A DNA stretch of 39,657 nt from Hofstenia miamia. Its lineage: Eukaryota; Xenacoelomorpha; Acoela; Hofsteniidae. Below are positions 1 to 10,153 of the stretch, piece by piece. The notes under the pieces were generated by a model, which made no database searches, was not told the DNA's origin, and saw only the letters and a program-made list of their open reading frames with translations. The stretch lies in assembly GCA_900660155.1 (NCBI GenBank), contig CABFPE010000247.1, forward strand, positions 390,404-430,060. Direction: 5' to 3'. The stretch's first letter is position 1, and the number at the start of each line of letters is the position of its first letter. Made by a program: the position numbers and the translations under genes.

Positions 1-135
1 CTCTTTCACTGTATGCCATCTAATTGAATCTCCGTATTCTTCAGTATAATTGCGGCAAATGGAATTCACATTACCCAGTTCATAAAATTTCTTGATGCAG
101 AAAATTCGTTGTTGTAGACTTTTTCTATTAGCCAT
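1..135 (-). CDS. N-terminus of a probable mariner-type transposase (partial)
   Basis: An ATG at 135 opens a frame of 45 codons that runs without a stop to the window edge. The protein starts MANRKSLQQRIFCIKKFYEL and continues with a segment rich in aromatic and charged residues ending in a WHTVKE-like stretch. This layout (a short start, then a helix-turn-helix with F/Y-E-x-G-N-V) resembles the DNA-binding N-terminus of Tc1/mariner/IS630-type transposases. The catalytic domain lies outside the window. The start is supported by the inverted-repeat-like end about 210 bp upstream. It could also be another small HTH-carrying element; I see too little to tell. Confidence 0.5.
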   Translation of the reverse strand, partial: MANRKSLQQRIFCIKKFYELGNVNSICRNYTEEYGDSIRWHTVKE

Positions 136-346
136 TTTCACTAAATAATGCTATACAAATCAATGAAATAAATTTATGCTTAAGTATCTCTCAGGTTCAT
201 AGAAATTTCAATGAAATAAATCTCTATTGTTCATGAAAATCAATGAAATACAATTACATTGTCCTAAGCTATTCCATGTTGAAATTAGAAGTTGTCATGA
301 AATTGTCATTTTTTTAAAGTTTGACGGTTGCTTCTGATACACCCTG
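1..346 (-). mobile_element. Tc1/mariner-like DNA transposon, 5' part (cut by window edge)
   Basis: Read on the minus strand, an inverted-repeat-like end begins at 346 with CAGGGTGTATCAGAAG and is preceded by the dinucleotide TA (347-348), the usual target duplication of this superfamily. About 210 bp of AT-rich leader follows, with three copies of a CAATGAAATA motif (near 160, 210 and 240), and then a transposase start at 135. The element runs off the left edge, so the second inverted repeat cannot be seen. The class is inferred from the terminal motif, the TA flank and the protein start. Confidence 0.5.
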
Positions 347-556
347 TAAAAGACTAAATTTACTTGTTTAGAAAAGAGTGAAATTTGAACAAACAATACT
401 AAGGTTTAGTAAAAATTTTGATTACCTTAATACTGATTTTTAGAGATGTTTAATGTATAATTTAAAAAGATAAAGAATAATAAATTATTCATTCCTTGAG
501 TTGATTTAACTATTATCAACCAGGCATTCACTAAAAATGATTACTGTCCCACATAG

Positions 557-650
557 CAAACCAGTGGTGGACTTCTGATGGACCACAAGTGGCAGAAGCA
601 ATGGGCCACTGGTAGATTTTGCCACCCATATGCCAGTGGATCACCAAATC
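557..650. repeat. Cluster of CCAGTGG / CCACTGG motifs
   Basis: CCAGTGGTGG (561), GACCACAAGTGG, GGGCCACTGG and CCAGTGGATCACC occur within about 90 bp in both orientations. This looks like a degenerate short repeat or a foldback remnant. No coding frame or family could be assigned. Confidence 0.3.
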
Positions 651-1314
651 AGGCTTAATGAATAGTAAAATTAAACTATTTAATTCTCAAGTAACAAAAG
701 TGTTGAGTAGTAAGTAGTAGTTACCTAAAAGTAAATATAGTTATCATTTTATTAAGCAAAGTTAAAAAACTATTCTTCCACAATTTTCTCAAAATAACTT
801 TATTGGTTTGTGAAACAACCACTGAAATCAAAGTCATGAACTTATATTGTTACCAAGGCTGATCTAGAGAATATAAAATCTTTCTTTTTCTTAGTAAGAG
901 TAGATCAACAGTAATTATTCTAAAAGTAAAATGCAAAGGTGTTGATTAACTTACTAATTATGCATTATCATTAAGTGCAAACTAACTTAAAACTATGTAT
1001 TCTAAATAACATAAGTTCAAACTAAAGCTAAGTAAATGCAATAAACTGTAGTCATGAACTAAAATTGTTGAGCAACATAAAATTAAATGATGATGATATT
1101 ACTTTAACACATATTCACAACTACAAAAACATGATTGGATTCTCATGATACTTCCTCCTCTCCTGCCACAGCCATCTGTGTGAATAAACTCTTTTACCAC
1201 AGCAGACAGGGATGAAATCTAAATAGATAGTTTTGAGTAAGATAAGCAAAGCAAGTGTAGAATGGAGCCATAAGAAGCCTAATGTATACAAGCCTGTTGC
1301 TTGCATATATGTTA
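651..1314. other. No gene seen
   Basis: AT-rich sequence with stops in every frame. A short minus-strand frame at 1121-1369 has no recognisable motif and overlaps the inverted-repeat element that follows. I see nothing to annotate. Confidence 0.5.
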
Positions 1315-1903
1315 CAAGGGTTTTCAAGTACTGGAATGTTAAGAGCTCAAACTCAAATAAGCTCACCAAACTTGATCAGAAAAACTCAAAAACAAACTCA
1401 ATCCAAAATCCACTCAAAAATACCTTAAAAATTAAATAGTTTTCAATTTCAAATTCTTTATCAATAAATGTTTTGTATCCTAAAAAACTGGGAATTAGAA
1501 AAAACTTGATCAAACTCAGAATTTTTTTTAAAAAAATTACTCCAACTCAAACTCAAAATATAAAAACTCAAACTTGGACTTAGTAACTCAAACTTGTCTC
1601 TAAAACCTGTAGGTTACACAGTGTTCCTTTATTCATGCTCTAAAAATTTGACCAGAGAACAAGTTCTACAGTGGGAGTAAAAAAACATTTATTTTACAAT
1701 AACTCTGAGTTATTTAAGTTAAACAATAGTGATTTGCAATTGAAAGGGACACTGAAATTTAAAAATAATTTATTTGCAGTATTTTTTAGTGGATTTTTTA
1801 TCATGTTCAACTTTTGATTATTTCTCTTCCAAGTTTTTCTGGTTGAGTTTTGCAAGCTTATTCAAGTTTGAGTTGCAAACATTCCAAGTTCTCAAAAACC
1901 CTG
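1315..1903. mobile_element. Inverted-repeat (MITE-like) element, possibly hAT type
   Basis: The left arm begins at 1315 with CAAGGGTTTTCAAGTACTGG. The right arm, read in reverse from 1903, begins CAGGGTTTTTGAGAACTTGG. Both arms continue with similar sequence for about 55 bp, including a matching GAATGT core and the string AAGCTTATT/GAGCTTATT beside a TTGAGTTTGAG block. The interior is rich in AACTCAAA-type runs and encodes nothing recognisable. CAGGG ends are common in hAT elements, but I could not find a convincing 8-bp target duplication (left ATATGTTA, right TTCTAACC). The class is therefore tentative. Confidence 0.5.
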
Positions 1904-2314
1904 TTCTAACCTGAGGAGAGGCCATTACACTAAAAACAAACTAAAGTTAATTAATTCTTCAAGAAAAAATCCAAAACTAAAAGAAAATGAATGTTTAATT
2001 AAACAACATTCACTAAATAGGAAAACTTAAAGCTAGTTTAGGGATATAAGCAGTGCTAGGGATATAAAAAATTTAGATTGTTCAATTTATTATTTTAGTG
2101 TTTTTCAGTATCATCTATTTGTAATTTGTTGTGACAAAAAAGGTTGAACCCAATGCATGTTCAAATTATTTTATTTGAGCTCAAGTTCTTAGGCTTTGCT
2201 ATAAGTATTTTTGATTAAGACCATTAGTTTGATGGAGTATCATCAAAAGTTACCACAATTCTGAGTTTCTTAAACTTATGTGACATAATGACATTTCTAC
2301 ATGCTTGGAGCTTT
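1904..2314. other. No gene seen
   Basis: AT-rich sequence without a defensible reading frame or repeat partner in the window. Confidence 0.5.
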
Positions 2315-2690
2315 CATTATTTCATTTAATTTCAATTTCAATTTTATTATTACAAATTATTTCCAATTGTAATTTATCAAAGTGAAAATGGTGCTATTTA
2401 TATTTTAGTTTGAATTTCTGCTAATTTTGAGACATGGTAAAATTGAAGTAGAAACCAATTTTGTACCTACCATGTATTTGCATATATTTTCTTGGTATGA
2501 TTTTGTTTGCAGATACCAGTTAATTTTATATATATATATCCAAGTTTTGTTCATTTTATTTCTTCTTCAATTTATTCTCAGTAAATTTGTTTTACTTTTA
2601 TTTTCTCATGTTTTACTTTTATTAAATTGTTTTTCTAATTTTCAACTGTGTAGTTAAGGGGCACCCAAACAGTGGATGAGTTGATTAGTA
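2315..2690 (+). repeat. Dispersed repeat R1, copy 1
   Basis: About 375 bp closely matching 16431-16800 in the same orientation. Both copies start TTCATTATTTCATTTAA, contain an AATTTATTCTCAGTAAATT segment, and end around an AGGGGCACCCA motif. A 76-residue hydrophobic frame at 2427-2657 lies inside the repeat; it is T-rich low-complexity sequence and probably not coding. R1 may be the 3' half of an LTR, because the second copy lies just downstream of a gypsy pol fragment, but neither end is diagnostic. Confidence 0.6.
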
Positions 2691-2875
2691 TATCCTATAA
2701 CTTAGGTTAGGCATATGGTTAGGTCAATTGTACTGCTTGCCATTCATTTTTAAAATTGTTATTAATGCTTTCACTTAAATTGCATGAAGTGAAGAAGGCA
2801 CTGAGCATATGCTATTTTACTTAGCAATTAGGTTTACCACTTGCACCTAAGAGTTAGTGATTCTTTACTCTTAAT

Positions 2876-3110
2876 CTAATTAGGGCTCTAGTCTTATGTG
2901 ACTCTTCTAAAAGGTGTTCTGCATCAGGTCAGCTGTCTGTGGCCACTCTTCCCTAACATGATCTCCTGTTTGCTTTTAACTTTTATTATGAAATGGTATA
3001 ATGGCAGGAGTTAGTTAATTATTTGTAGCATCAGACAATCCACACATCAGCTCAAAACTATCAATAAGATAGAATAGTAAAAATGCATGCTGATTTCTCA
3101 CCAATGCCAC
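2876..3110 (+). repeat. Dispersed repeat R2, copy 1
   Basis: It shares TTAGGGCTCT, then TCAGGTCAGC, GTGGCCA, a CTTCC run, TGATCTCC, and a later GCATGCTGATTTC-like block with 38386-38600 in the same order and orientation. The copies are diverged. The family is not recognised; a degenerate SINE or an LTR are both possible. Confidence 0.45.
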
Positions 3111-3359
3111 ATGGTGACCACTGCAGGACACTGAGTACACATATTGTTTCATAATTTAATATAATGCTGTCAGTGGAAGCTCCAAATTAACTGACAAGTA
3201 GATGTTGAACCCTATTAAGAAAATATGGAATCTTTCTACAATTGGACTGCACGTGGAACTATAGTTTCTCAATGTGCTGTCAGGAAGTTAGATTTTATTT
3301 TAGAATTGCAGTAAACCTTAGCTAGCCTACTTAGTTATGATTAGACCAGTCAATTAAGT

Positions 3360-4649
3360 TCACCAATAATCTCCAAAAAGAGATTGAAATGGTGAATCAC
3401 AAAAAAATTAAAATTATTAAAGATGAACAGAAATTTATTGAACCAAGTCAATCAGTGTTACATTCAAAACATACAAATCACAGGATAAATAATCTCTCAG
3501 GAAGGAGAAAATGCAGCATTACAAAAAGAAATAGAAGAAACTAGAACACAGTTAACTAGTTTGCAATTATGTCAGAAAGTAGCAACACCTAAGATCACTC
3601 AAATGTAAGAAATTTTGTACATTGTGTATATCAGTCCCCTACCACTTGTAAAAATTATTTTTCTCACTCAATGCCTATTACCATTGACAACACTTTACTG
3701 AAATGAGACCACTCCCCAAATCTAGATTTTGATAATCCTATAACTCAACAATTAAATAACAAACTTGATTCAATTAATGATAAATTACAAAATTTAGAAA
3801 ATCCAATGCAAAATATAAAACCTTTGCTCTAAACTACCTATATCAGCCATCAATGACAATCATAAAATTTGAATGCCACCACGAAAATTCTCTGCAAAGG
3901 CTGATGGAACCTCTCCAACTTTCAAAGAATGGTTCTTTTTGTATGAACAAAATTTAGTAATACAACTTGCAGGCCAGGAACATGCACTTGCTCAATTTCC
4001 CAGTTTTCTCATTGGGAAAGCCTACAACAACTATCTCACATTAAATACTTCAATTAAGTCAGACTAAAGTTTACTCATCCAAAACTTTTATGATCATTTC
4101 CATGCACCCACTGTGTGCAATTAATATAAGATAATTTTGAACAACACTATATACAAGAAAGATGATGATATAGAAGAATATATCTTGCAAGTCAAATGAC
4201 TTTATAGGCTCAGTAGAACCTCAACAGAGTATTCTGCACATAATTTGTTCACTCACATCACATACAGTATGCCATTATCAATTTTATGAGGATTTGAACA
4301 AAAATGTGGTCCCAAAGATAAACTACCAACATTTATCAAGAAAGCTGTCAATGCTAAACTCCAAATTGACAATTATTCCAAAATATCAAACCAAATTAAA
4401 ATTGGAAATACTGTGTCTTATTTTACATCTAAGACAACCAAACTTCCTATAAAAGCTTTATCTACAAATACTGATTCTAAAAGTAAACAAGAACAAACAA
4501 ATTCCAATAAATCACCTAAGGTAATAAATTTAAACAAAGTTTACTGCAAGAAGTGTGGACAAAAGGGGCATAATAGTCCCAATTGCACTAAAACAATACA
4601 CTTAATCACCAATATAGGATGTTATTACATAGATTATAGTGACATCTAT
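3360..4649 (+). pseudogene. gag remnant of the plus-strand gypsy element (coiled coil, capsid, zinc knuckle)
   Basis: Gag packages the element RNA into particles. Three parts can be seen. First, there are coiled-coil-like stretches near 3508-3608 (LQKEIEETRTQLTSLQL) and 3723-3834 (LNNKLDSINDKLQNLEN). Second, a capsid-like region lies at 3873-4300, opening with SPTFKEWFFLYEQN; it aligns by eye with SQSFKEWLFLFEL of the minus-strand element, and both go on to a DD-[IV]-[ER]-x-Y-I-x-Q-V motif. Third, an intact CX2CX4HX4C zinc knuckle, CKKCGQKGHNSPNC, lies at 4545-4586. Stops at 4065 and elsewhere and several frame changes break the gene. No 5' LTR is recognisable upstream. The frame ends at an inserted LTR scrap at 4650. 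Family membership is clear; whether this gag and the pol from 5306 belonged to one copy is inferred from order and orientation. Confidence 0.75.
4545..4586 (+). other. CCHC zinc knuckle in gag
   Basis: CKKCGQKGHNSPNC has the exact CX2CX4HX4C spacing of retroelement nucleocapsid knuckles and binds RNA in the particle. It is intact here, whereas the corresponding site in the minus-strand gag is degenerate. Confidence 0.8.
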
Positions 4650-4816
4650 TGTAGTGTCACTCAGGGCCCTCTGTTTCTTATTTCATCATTTATTTGATAG
4701 CTTTGTAAATTCAAGCTTGATATTGCTCTTAACTTCAGTAGTGACGTCACTTTGACTAGTTAGATTGAGTGTAGCATTTTGAAATGCATGACCAGACTCT
4801 GCCCTTCAATCTTATA
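4650..4816 (+). mobile_element. LTR A fragment (5' end only)
   Basis: It begins TGTAGTGTCACTCAGGGCCC and follows the 3' LTR at 13080 closely for about 150 bp, including TTGATAGCTTTGTAAATTC and the CRE-like TGACGTCA at 4742-4749. It stops at the MITE that starts at 4820. The rest of the LTR is missing, because protease coding resumes right after the MITE. It is therefore a truncated insertion or deletion relic inside the gag-pol region. Confidence 0.75.
4742..4749. promoter_or_regulatory. CRE-like palindrome TGACGTCA in LTR A
   Basis: A perfect 8-bp cAMP-response-element palindrome in the U3 part of the LTR, also present at 13172-13179. In the LTR at 31122 the matching place reads TGATGTCA, one CpG-decay step away. 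It may be an enhancer for LTR transcription; function is inferred from the motif only. Confidence 0.4.
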
Positions 4817-4819
4817 TTA

Positions 4820-5302
4820 AGGTGCATTCAGACAAGAACCTTTTGATGCACATCTTTTGATGAAAGTTTTCACGCATGTACAATATATTGACAATTTAGT
4901 AGCATAATTTGTGAAAAATCAATATTGCTTCATTGAAAGCAATAACTGCTTTTTGCTAAAAAAATTGGAACATTTAGAATTCAATATCATGCTTCATTTT
5001 GAAGTTAAAATTGTTGAGCTTCAAAATCTTCATATTTTATGACTTGCAGCTACTTGAGACAATCTGTCCCCAAAACAAAGTTGTTAGTTACTGATCATTC
5101 AAATGAATAATGTGCATTCAGATGAGAATCTTTTGAACTCCGTCAAAAAGATGCAAACTGTTTGTGCATCAATTTGAATGATGTGCATTCACATGAGCAT
5201 CTTTTTGGTGTATGCTAATTTGAATGATGTGTGTCCAGGCAAGCATTTTTTTTGACATATATCAAATGATATGCATCAAAATGTTCTCATCTGAACACAC
5301 CT
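4820..5302. mobile_element. MITE with TIRs and TTA target duplication (PIF/Harbinger-like?)
   Basis: The left end AGGTGCATTCAGACAAGAAC and the reversed right end AGGTGTGTTCAGATGAGAAC match for about 32 bp with few differences. Both are flanked by TTA (4817-4819 and 5303-5305), a 3-bp target duplication of the TWA type used by PIF/Harbinger elements. At 483 bp it is too short for a transposase and has no coding frame. The right half holds three imperfect repeats of about 55 bp built on GTGCATTCA-N-ATGAG-N-ATCTTTT (5099-5260), which resemble the TIR itself. Confidence 0.7.
5099..5260 (+). repeat. Three subterminal repeats inside the MITE
   Basis: Imperfect units start near 5110 (GTGCATTCAGATGAG), 5178 (GTGCATTCACATGAG) and 5229 (GTGTGTCCAGGCAAG), with an AATTTGAATGAT lead before the last two. 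They echo the terminal repeat and could be internal transposase-binding copies or replication-slippage products. Confidence 0.5.
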
Positions 5303-5305
5303 TTA

Positions 5306-5841
5306 GGAAATGATTTTTTGGAGAGAAACCCCTGTGTCATCAACTATGGCAAGAATATGATTTCAATTTGAGAGAGCAAGGTTCCACAGGAGCTAACCAC
5401 CACTCCTGGTGATGAAGTTTTGTTTAAGTTTGTTGAATCTGTTGCCATAGAACCACAACACTGGAAGAGTGTTGCTGTGATCACTGAAACCAAGTATGTA
5501 GGTGATGTCATGGTTGCTGGCCAAAAGGGATAGTACTTCTGAGGCATCAACTTTTCACCTGACTTATGCCACATTAAGGATGGCAAAACATATGTCACAA
5601 TTCTTAACAGTTCAAACTCTCTAGTCCATTTGGATCCTGCCACTTTGGAAATTATCACCACCCCTGTTTGGTTAGAACATGGAGCTGTTGCTTATTTGCC
5701 TATCTTTATGGCTATTCACAATTTAAATGAATCCTCCAACACTGTACAGATTCCTAATGTTTCTGCCAAGTCACATCTGCATCTCAGTTCAGGCAAACGT
5801 GAGTCACTGCACTGGTGAAGCTGTCACATAAGTAGAATGAG
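5306..5841 (+). pseudogene. gypsy protease C-terminus and protease-RT linker (A-plus)
   Basis: Directly after the MITE the frame reads GNDFLERNPCVINYGKNMIS, matching the protease C-terminal GNNFLEKNACIIDYGNNTIL of the minus-strand element. The catalytic DTG part is missing, lost with the LTR scrap and MITE. The linker continues through 5630-5818 (HGAVAYLPIFMAIHNLNES), matching AAACLPVLTAIHDLSEPSD of the other copy. Two TGA stops replace likely arginine codons. This segment connects the aspartic protease to RT in the polyprotein and has no enzymatic role of its own that I can name. Confidence 0.7.
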
Positions 5842-6600
5842 ATGTTCAACTATGGAACTATTAGATTGGGCCAAGCTGTTGGAGAACAGCTCTCAATAGA
5901 AACCAAGAATGATCAATCTATACACTTGCCTGTTCAGAGAGTCCATGAAAGCCTAAAAGATAATTATGAGAGGATGCTCAATAATCTGATTGAGAGTGGA
6001 ATTATACAAAGCAGCAAAAGTCCTTTGCTGTGCTTACTGTTTTATAAAACAGGGTGAGGAATATCATCTCTGTGTCAACTTCAGGAAGCTTAATGACATA
6101 ACAGTGAAGGACGTGTATCCCCTCCCACAGATAGAGGACCTGTTATATGATCCCAGTCATTTTAAGCTCTTCTCTTGTTAGGACCTTTGTAAAGCCTATT
6201 GGCAGGTCCCAATGAAACCAGCAGACATCCTGAAGACTGCCTTTATTACACCATATGGTCTCTTCAAATGGAAGTATATGGCTTTTGTGCTGTGTAATGC
6301 CCCAACAACATTTCAGTGTTACATTACCTGTGTCTTAAGGAATGGAGCCAACATACTGGAACCTGGAATCTCAGCATACATGGATGAAATCCTCATGGCA
6401 AGTAACTCATTTAGTGAACACCTAGAGAAACTGGATAGAACTCTTACCATCCTTCAGAAAGCTGGTTTGTGAGTTAATGGACATAAGTGTGCTCTCATAC
6501 AACCTTGAGTCATTTTTTTGATATGAGTTATTGAGCCTGATCAAATCTCTATCAAACCTGATGCAAAAGACTACTTAGACAAGATGAAAACACCCTGATC
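5842..6600 (+). pseudogene. gypsy reverse transcriptase (A-plus, broken)
   Basis: RT copies the element RNA into DNA. Successive pieces can be read: LNNLIESGIIQSSKSPL (5980), then LCVNFRKLNDITVKDVYPLP (about 6070), DLCKAYWQVPMKPADI (6180), TAFITPYGLFKWKYMAF (6236), LCNAPTTFQ (6290) and the catalytic box AYMDEILMAS (6376). The family normally has Y-x-D-D, so the second aspartate is changed to glutamate here. Frames shift near 6050, and stops lie at 6178-6180, 6470 and beyond. Order, spacing and motifs are those of Ty3/gypsy RT. The best relative in the window is the minus-strand pol. Confidence 0.85.
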
Positions 6601-6984
6601 TCAGAAAGATGTGCAACAGCTCAAGGGCTTCTTAAATTACTACGGAGCATTTATCACTGAGCTGGTGAATAAGACAAAGTATATCTCACACCTGCTGAAG
6701 CATAATATTGAGTTTAATTGGGCATGGCCTGAGCAGGAAAAGTTTGAAGCTGTGAAGCTGGAGCTTGGGAAGATTCCCAGCCTTGACACACCCAATTACA
6801 CCCATGAATTTATAGTCAACTGCAACACCAGTGCTGTTGCCATCAGTCAGGTAATTGAGGGTATAGAGAGCCCCGTCCAATACTTCAGCAGTAAGTGGCT
6901 TACTCTATACCAAAAGCAGGAATAACCGCCTTGCAGTACCAGAGTACTTTTGTCTTGACTTATTCAGATGCATTCATGAGCACA
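6601..6984 (+). pseudogene. gypsy RT connection and RNase H part (A-plus, truncated)
   Basis: VQQLKGFLNYYGAFITELVN is the usual 'LGL-NYYR-FI' connection after RT. It is followed by WAWPEQEKFEAVK and HEFIVNCNTSAVAISQVIEG, the first strand of RNase H with the typical D-A-S replaced by N-T-S. SPVQYFSSKWLTLYQKQE follows, then a TAA at about 6924. The sequence then jumps to the integrase zinc-binding region within about 60 bp, so most of RNase H is deleted. Confidence 0.75.
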
Positions 6985-7440
6985 GATACTTAGGGATCAT
7001 CCAGATGGAGAGAACCTTCAATGCTTGTAATGTGATAATTGGAATTCACACTGCCATTCTCAATGACATTAACAAGTGCAAGACTTGCCTTCTGCAAGGA
7101 ACGGGTCATTTTCCGAAGCAGTGAGTTGAGCTGCAAAGTTGTGCAGCCAAACTTACCAAAAAGGTAGTTCAAATGGACCTGGAAAATTATTGGTGAGAAA
7201 ATTATAAAGGAGTGGGTCCTTAAATTAGGCCCTATGGAGCACTTGATATCTGATCATGGCCCACAATTTGATAATCATCTTATGGAAACTCTAATGAAGG
7301 AGCTTGAGATCTTACATGAGTTCACACCACCTGCAGTCTAATGGTGTTGTGGAGTGATTAAATCACATTCTGATTAAACTCATTAATGAGAATGTAGAAA
7401 TGATTTGTACATGTTTCATTAATGGTAGATTTCTAGACAT
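6985..7440 (+). pseudogene. gypsy integrase, zinc-binding end plus part of the DDE core (A-plus)
   Basis: Integrase inserts the DNA copy. LGIIQMERTFNACNVIIGIH (about 6990) and a CKTC pair (about 7078) are the H2C2 zinc-binding part. WVLKLGPMEHLISDHGPQFD (7213-7272) carries the second catalytic aspartate at 7252, and SNGVVE (to 7364) carries the third catalytic acid. The stretch between zinc finger and core, with the first aspartate, is deleted. Several stops and a frame shift separate the parts. The minus-strand frame at 6990-7172 is only the mirror of the zinc-binding region. Confidence 0.75.
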
Positions 7441-8482
7441 ACAGCTCATCAACTAAGTTAAGTAAGTGTAATATTAGATAATGGATGCATGTTATGTATA
7501 ATAATATAATTAGGGATAAAATAACTATATACATTTATTCACAGGTTAATATACAATACTCTAATGATTTTTTTTGCCTTTTTGAAGAAAATTATATGCC
7601 TTTGGAATATTTACTTTTCCTTTTGGTAATTTGTTTTGCCTCTTTGAAAAAAATTAATTGCCTTTGTGATATTTAATTTAAATACAAAATTTTAAGACAT
7701 TCTACAAATCAATGATTGTTAAAGTACTTGCAGTTGCTTAATAGCTTATGAATTTAAATAAAAACTTTATAATTATTGAGAAAACATTAACATTCACATT
7801 TTTCTTCAGTCAATGAGTAAATTTGATAATTGCAAATGAATACATAACACCATCTCAAAAAGGAATCAATTAGATGTCATGAAACTCACAAAACATTTTT
7901 ATTTGCAAAAAGACTAACACATTTTCATAAAAAAATACATTGACCAAAAAATGATTAAATTAATTGATTTTACAAAACACAAGGTTGTACACATGAAAAG
8001 AAGCAAAATTTTTAAATTGAAGATGAATATCAGAGCTATATAAAATAAATTTAAGTATACTTATAGTACTTAAAACTTAATTTAATTAAAATATACTTGT
8101 AATTGTTTATGAGATTATAAAAACAATATAATGCATTTGTGGAAGCATTTATTTATATTTATTTTAAAAATTATTTATTTAATTAATAGAAAAATTGTTA
8201 CATTTTGAACAATTCTAATCTCATGGGATTTTCGAAAATTCCTCAACCTCTAAAAAAATTGGTTAAGCTACATTTTGTACATTAGGTATTAAAACAACTT
8301 AGCACCATTTTAAAATAAATATAGAAATAAATGGCTTAAATTACAATTTTTGGTAGGCTATTTTTATAATTAAATCTCAGATATTGTTTTGATTCTTAAT
8401 GCTTTTTTGCAATATTATTTCTAGTTAGTTTTACAGATATTTCTTTTAAAAACATAATCAATTTTATTTTAAAGAATTGCTG
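7441..8482. other. AT-rich non-coding block between pol and accessory region
   Basis: No coding signal matches the integrase C-terminus that occupies this place in the minus-strand copy, so this block looks like foreign filler after a deletion or insertion. It contains an imperfect duplication (TGCCTTTTTGAAGAAAATTA near 7575 against TGCCTCTTTGAAAAAAATTA near 7636) and the first copy of a 139-bp segment at 8127-8265. Confidence 0.5.
8127..8265 (+). repeat. 139-bp segment present three times
   Basis: The block from TATAATGCATTTGTGGAAGC to AAAAATTGGTTA appears at 8127-8265, 8861-8999 and 9697-9835, apparently identical by eye. The last two copies are part of the 836-bp tandem unit; the first lies outside it with different flanks. 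An earlier duplication or a short mobile repeat was therefore already present. Confidence 0.75.
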
Positions 8483-10153
8483 CAAATTTGCAGTCCAATG
8501 TTAAATTAATTATATACTTTATCATACATATAAATGTCATTTGTTTGTTACTACACATTTTTAATTGAATTTGTTTAAACTTTTAATTGTCATGTGTTTC
8601 ATAGTGTGATCTGTCATCTCATTTGACTTATTAATCATTAATTTAGATATGAAAATGTGAAATTCATAATGTGCAAATACACATTGTGTTTGTTTCCTAC
8701 AGCATTCACATCCCAACATGAAGGTTTGATGAATATTATCATTGTTCATTGAACTGTAGATGAAATTCACTATATGAACTTTATCATTTAGTAGTGCATT
8801 TTATATTTTCTTTGTAAATAAATTTATTATTTATAAATGTTCATTTTCTCTGTATGGTGATATAATGCATTTGTGGAAGCATTTATTTATATTTATTTTA
8901 AAAATTATTTATTTAATTAATAGAAAAATTGTTACATTTTGAACAATTCTAATCTCATGGGATTTTCGAAAATTCCTCAACCTCTAAAAAAATTGGTTAC
9001 ATTTTAAACAATAGACTGCAAAACAAATGTGTTTGCCAACAAATATTACAATAAAAGAGAATATATTCCAATTTCGTCAGATATTTACAGATGGCCAAAG
9101 TACACAATTACATTATAGCCATGCCAGATATGCCCACCAGGTTCAAAGGTAAAAAATATCCACGTGTTTCTGCCCATTTCTTGCTACTCCCCTCTTCTTT
9201 TGATTCCACTAGTGTGAGATACAGGAAGACAGAAGAATGAAGAAAAAAGATTTCAAGAGTTGGGGATGAGATGCTTCATCTGTACTTTATTGCTACTCAT
9301 AAGGCAGTTTTGTTTGTTCAAATTTGCAGTCCAATGTTAAATTAATTATATACTTTATCATACATATAAATGTCATTTGTTTGTTACTACACATTTTTAA
9401 TTGAATTTGTTTAAACTTTTAATTGTCATGTGTTTCATAGTGTGATCTGTCATCTCATTTGACTTATTAATCATTAATTTAGATATGAAAATGTGAAATT
9501 CATAATGTGCAAATACACATTGTGTTTGTTTCCTACAGCATTCACATCCCAACATGAAGGTTTGATGAATATTATCATTGTTCATTGAACTGTAGATGAA
9601 ATTCACTATATGAACTTTATCATTTAGTAGTGCATTTTATATTTTCTTTGTAAATAAATTTATTATTTATAAATGTTCATTTTCTCTGTATGGTGATATA
9701 ATGCATTTGTGGAAGCATTTATTTATATTTATTTTAAAAATTATTTATTTAATTAATAGAAAAATTGTTACATTTTGAACAATTCTAATCTCATGGGATT
9801 TTCGAAAATTCCTCAACCTCTAAAAAAATTGGTTACATTTTAAACAATAGACTGCAAAACAAATGTGTTTGCCAACAAATATTACAATAAAAGAGAATAT
9901 ATTCCAATTTCGTCAGATATTTACAGATGGCCAAAGTACACAATTACATTATAGCCATGCCAGATATGCCCACCAGGTTCAAAGGTAAAAAATATCCACG
10001 TGTTTCTGCCCATTTCTTGCTACTCCCCTCTTCTTTTGATTCCACTAGTGTGAGATACAGGAAGACAGAAGAATGAAGAAAAAAGATTTCAAGAGTTGGG
10101 GATGAGATGCTTCATCTGTACTTTATTGCTACTCATAAGGCAGTTTTGTTTGT
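8483..10153 (+). repeat. 836-bp tandem duplication, two copies
   Basis: Copy 1 is 8483-9318 and copy 2 is 9319-10153. I found no difference on reading through, and a 69-residue minus-strand frame inside the unit is identical in both. The unit covers AT-rich filler plus the first approximately 75 bp of conserved accessory coding (GDEMLHLYFIAT), so accessory coding starts twice and only copy 2 continues. Near-perfect identity next to very decayed neighbours means it is recent or an assembly artefact. Confidence 0.85.

Noticed and set aside
2427..2657. A 76-residue hydrophobic protein
   Set aside because: It lies in repeat R1; the second R1 copy does not keep the frame, and T-rich DNA gives such frames by chance.
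8561..9606. Two identical 69-residue minus-strand frames as a duplicated gene
   Set aside because: They are just parts of the 836-bp tandem unit; the frame has no motif and lies in AT-rich filler.
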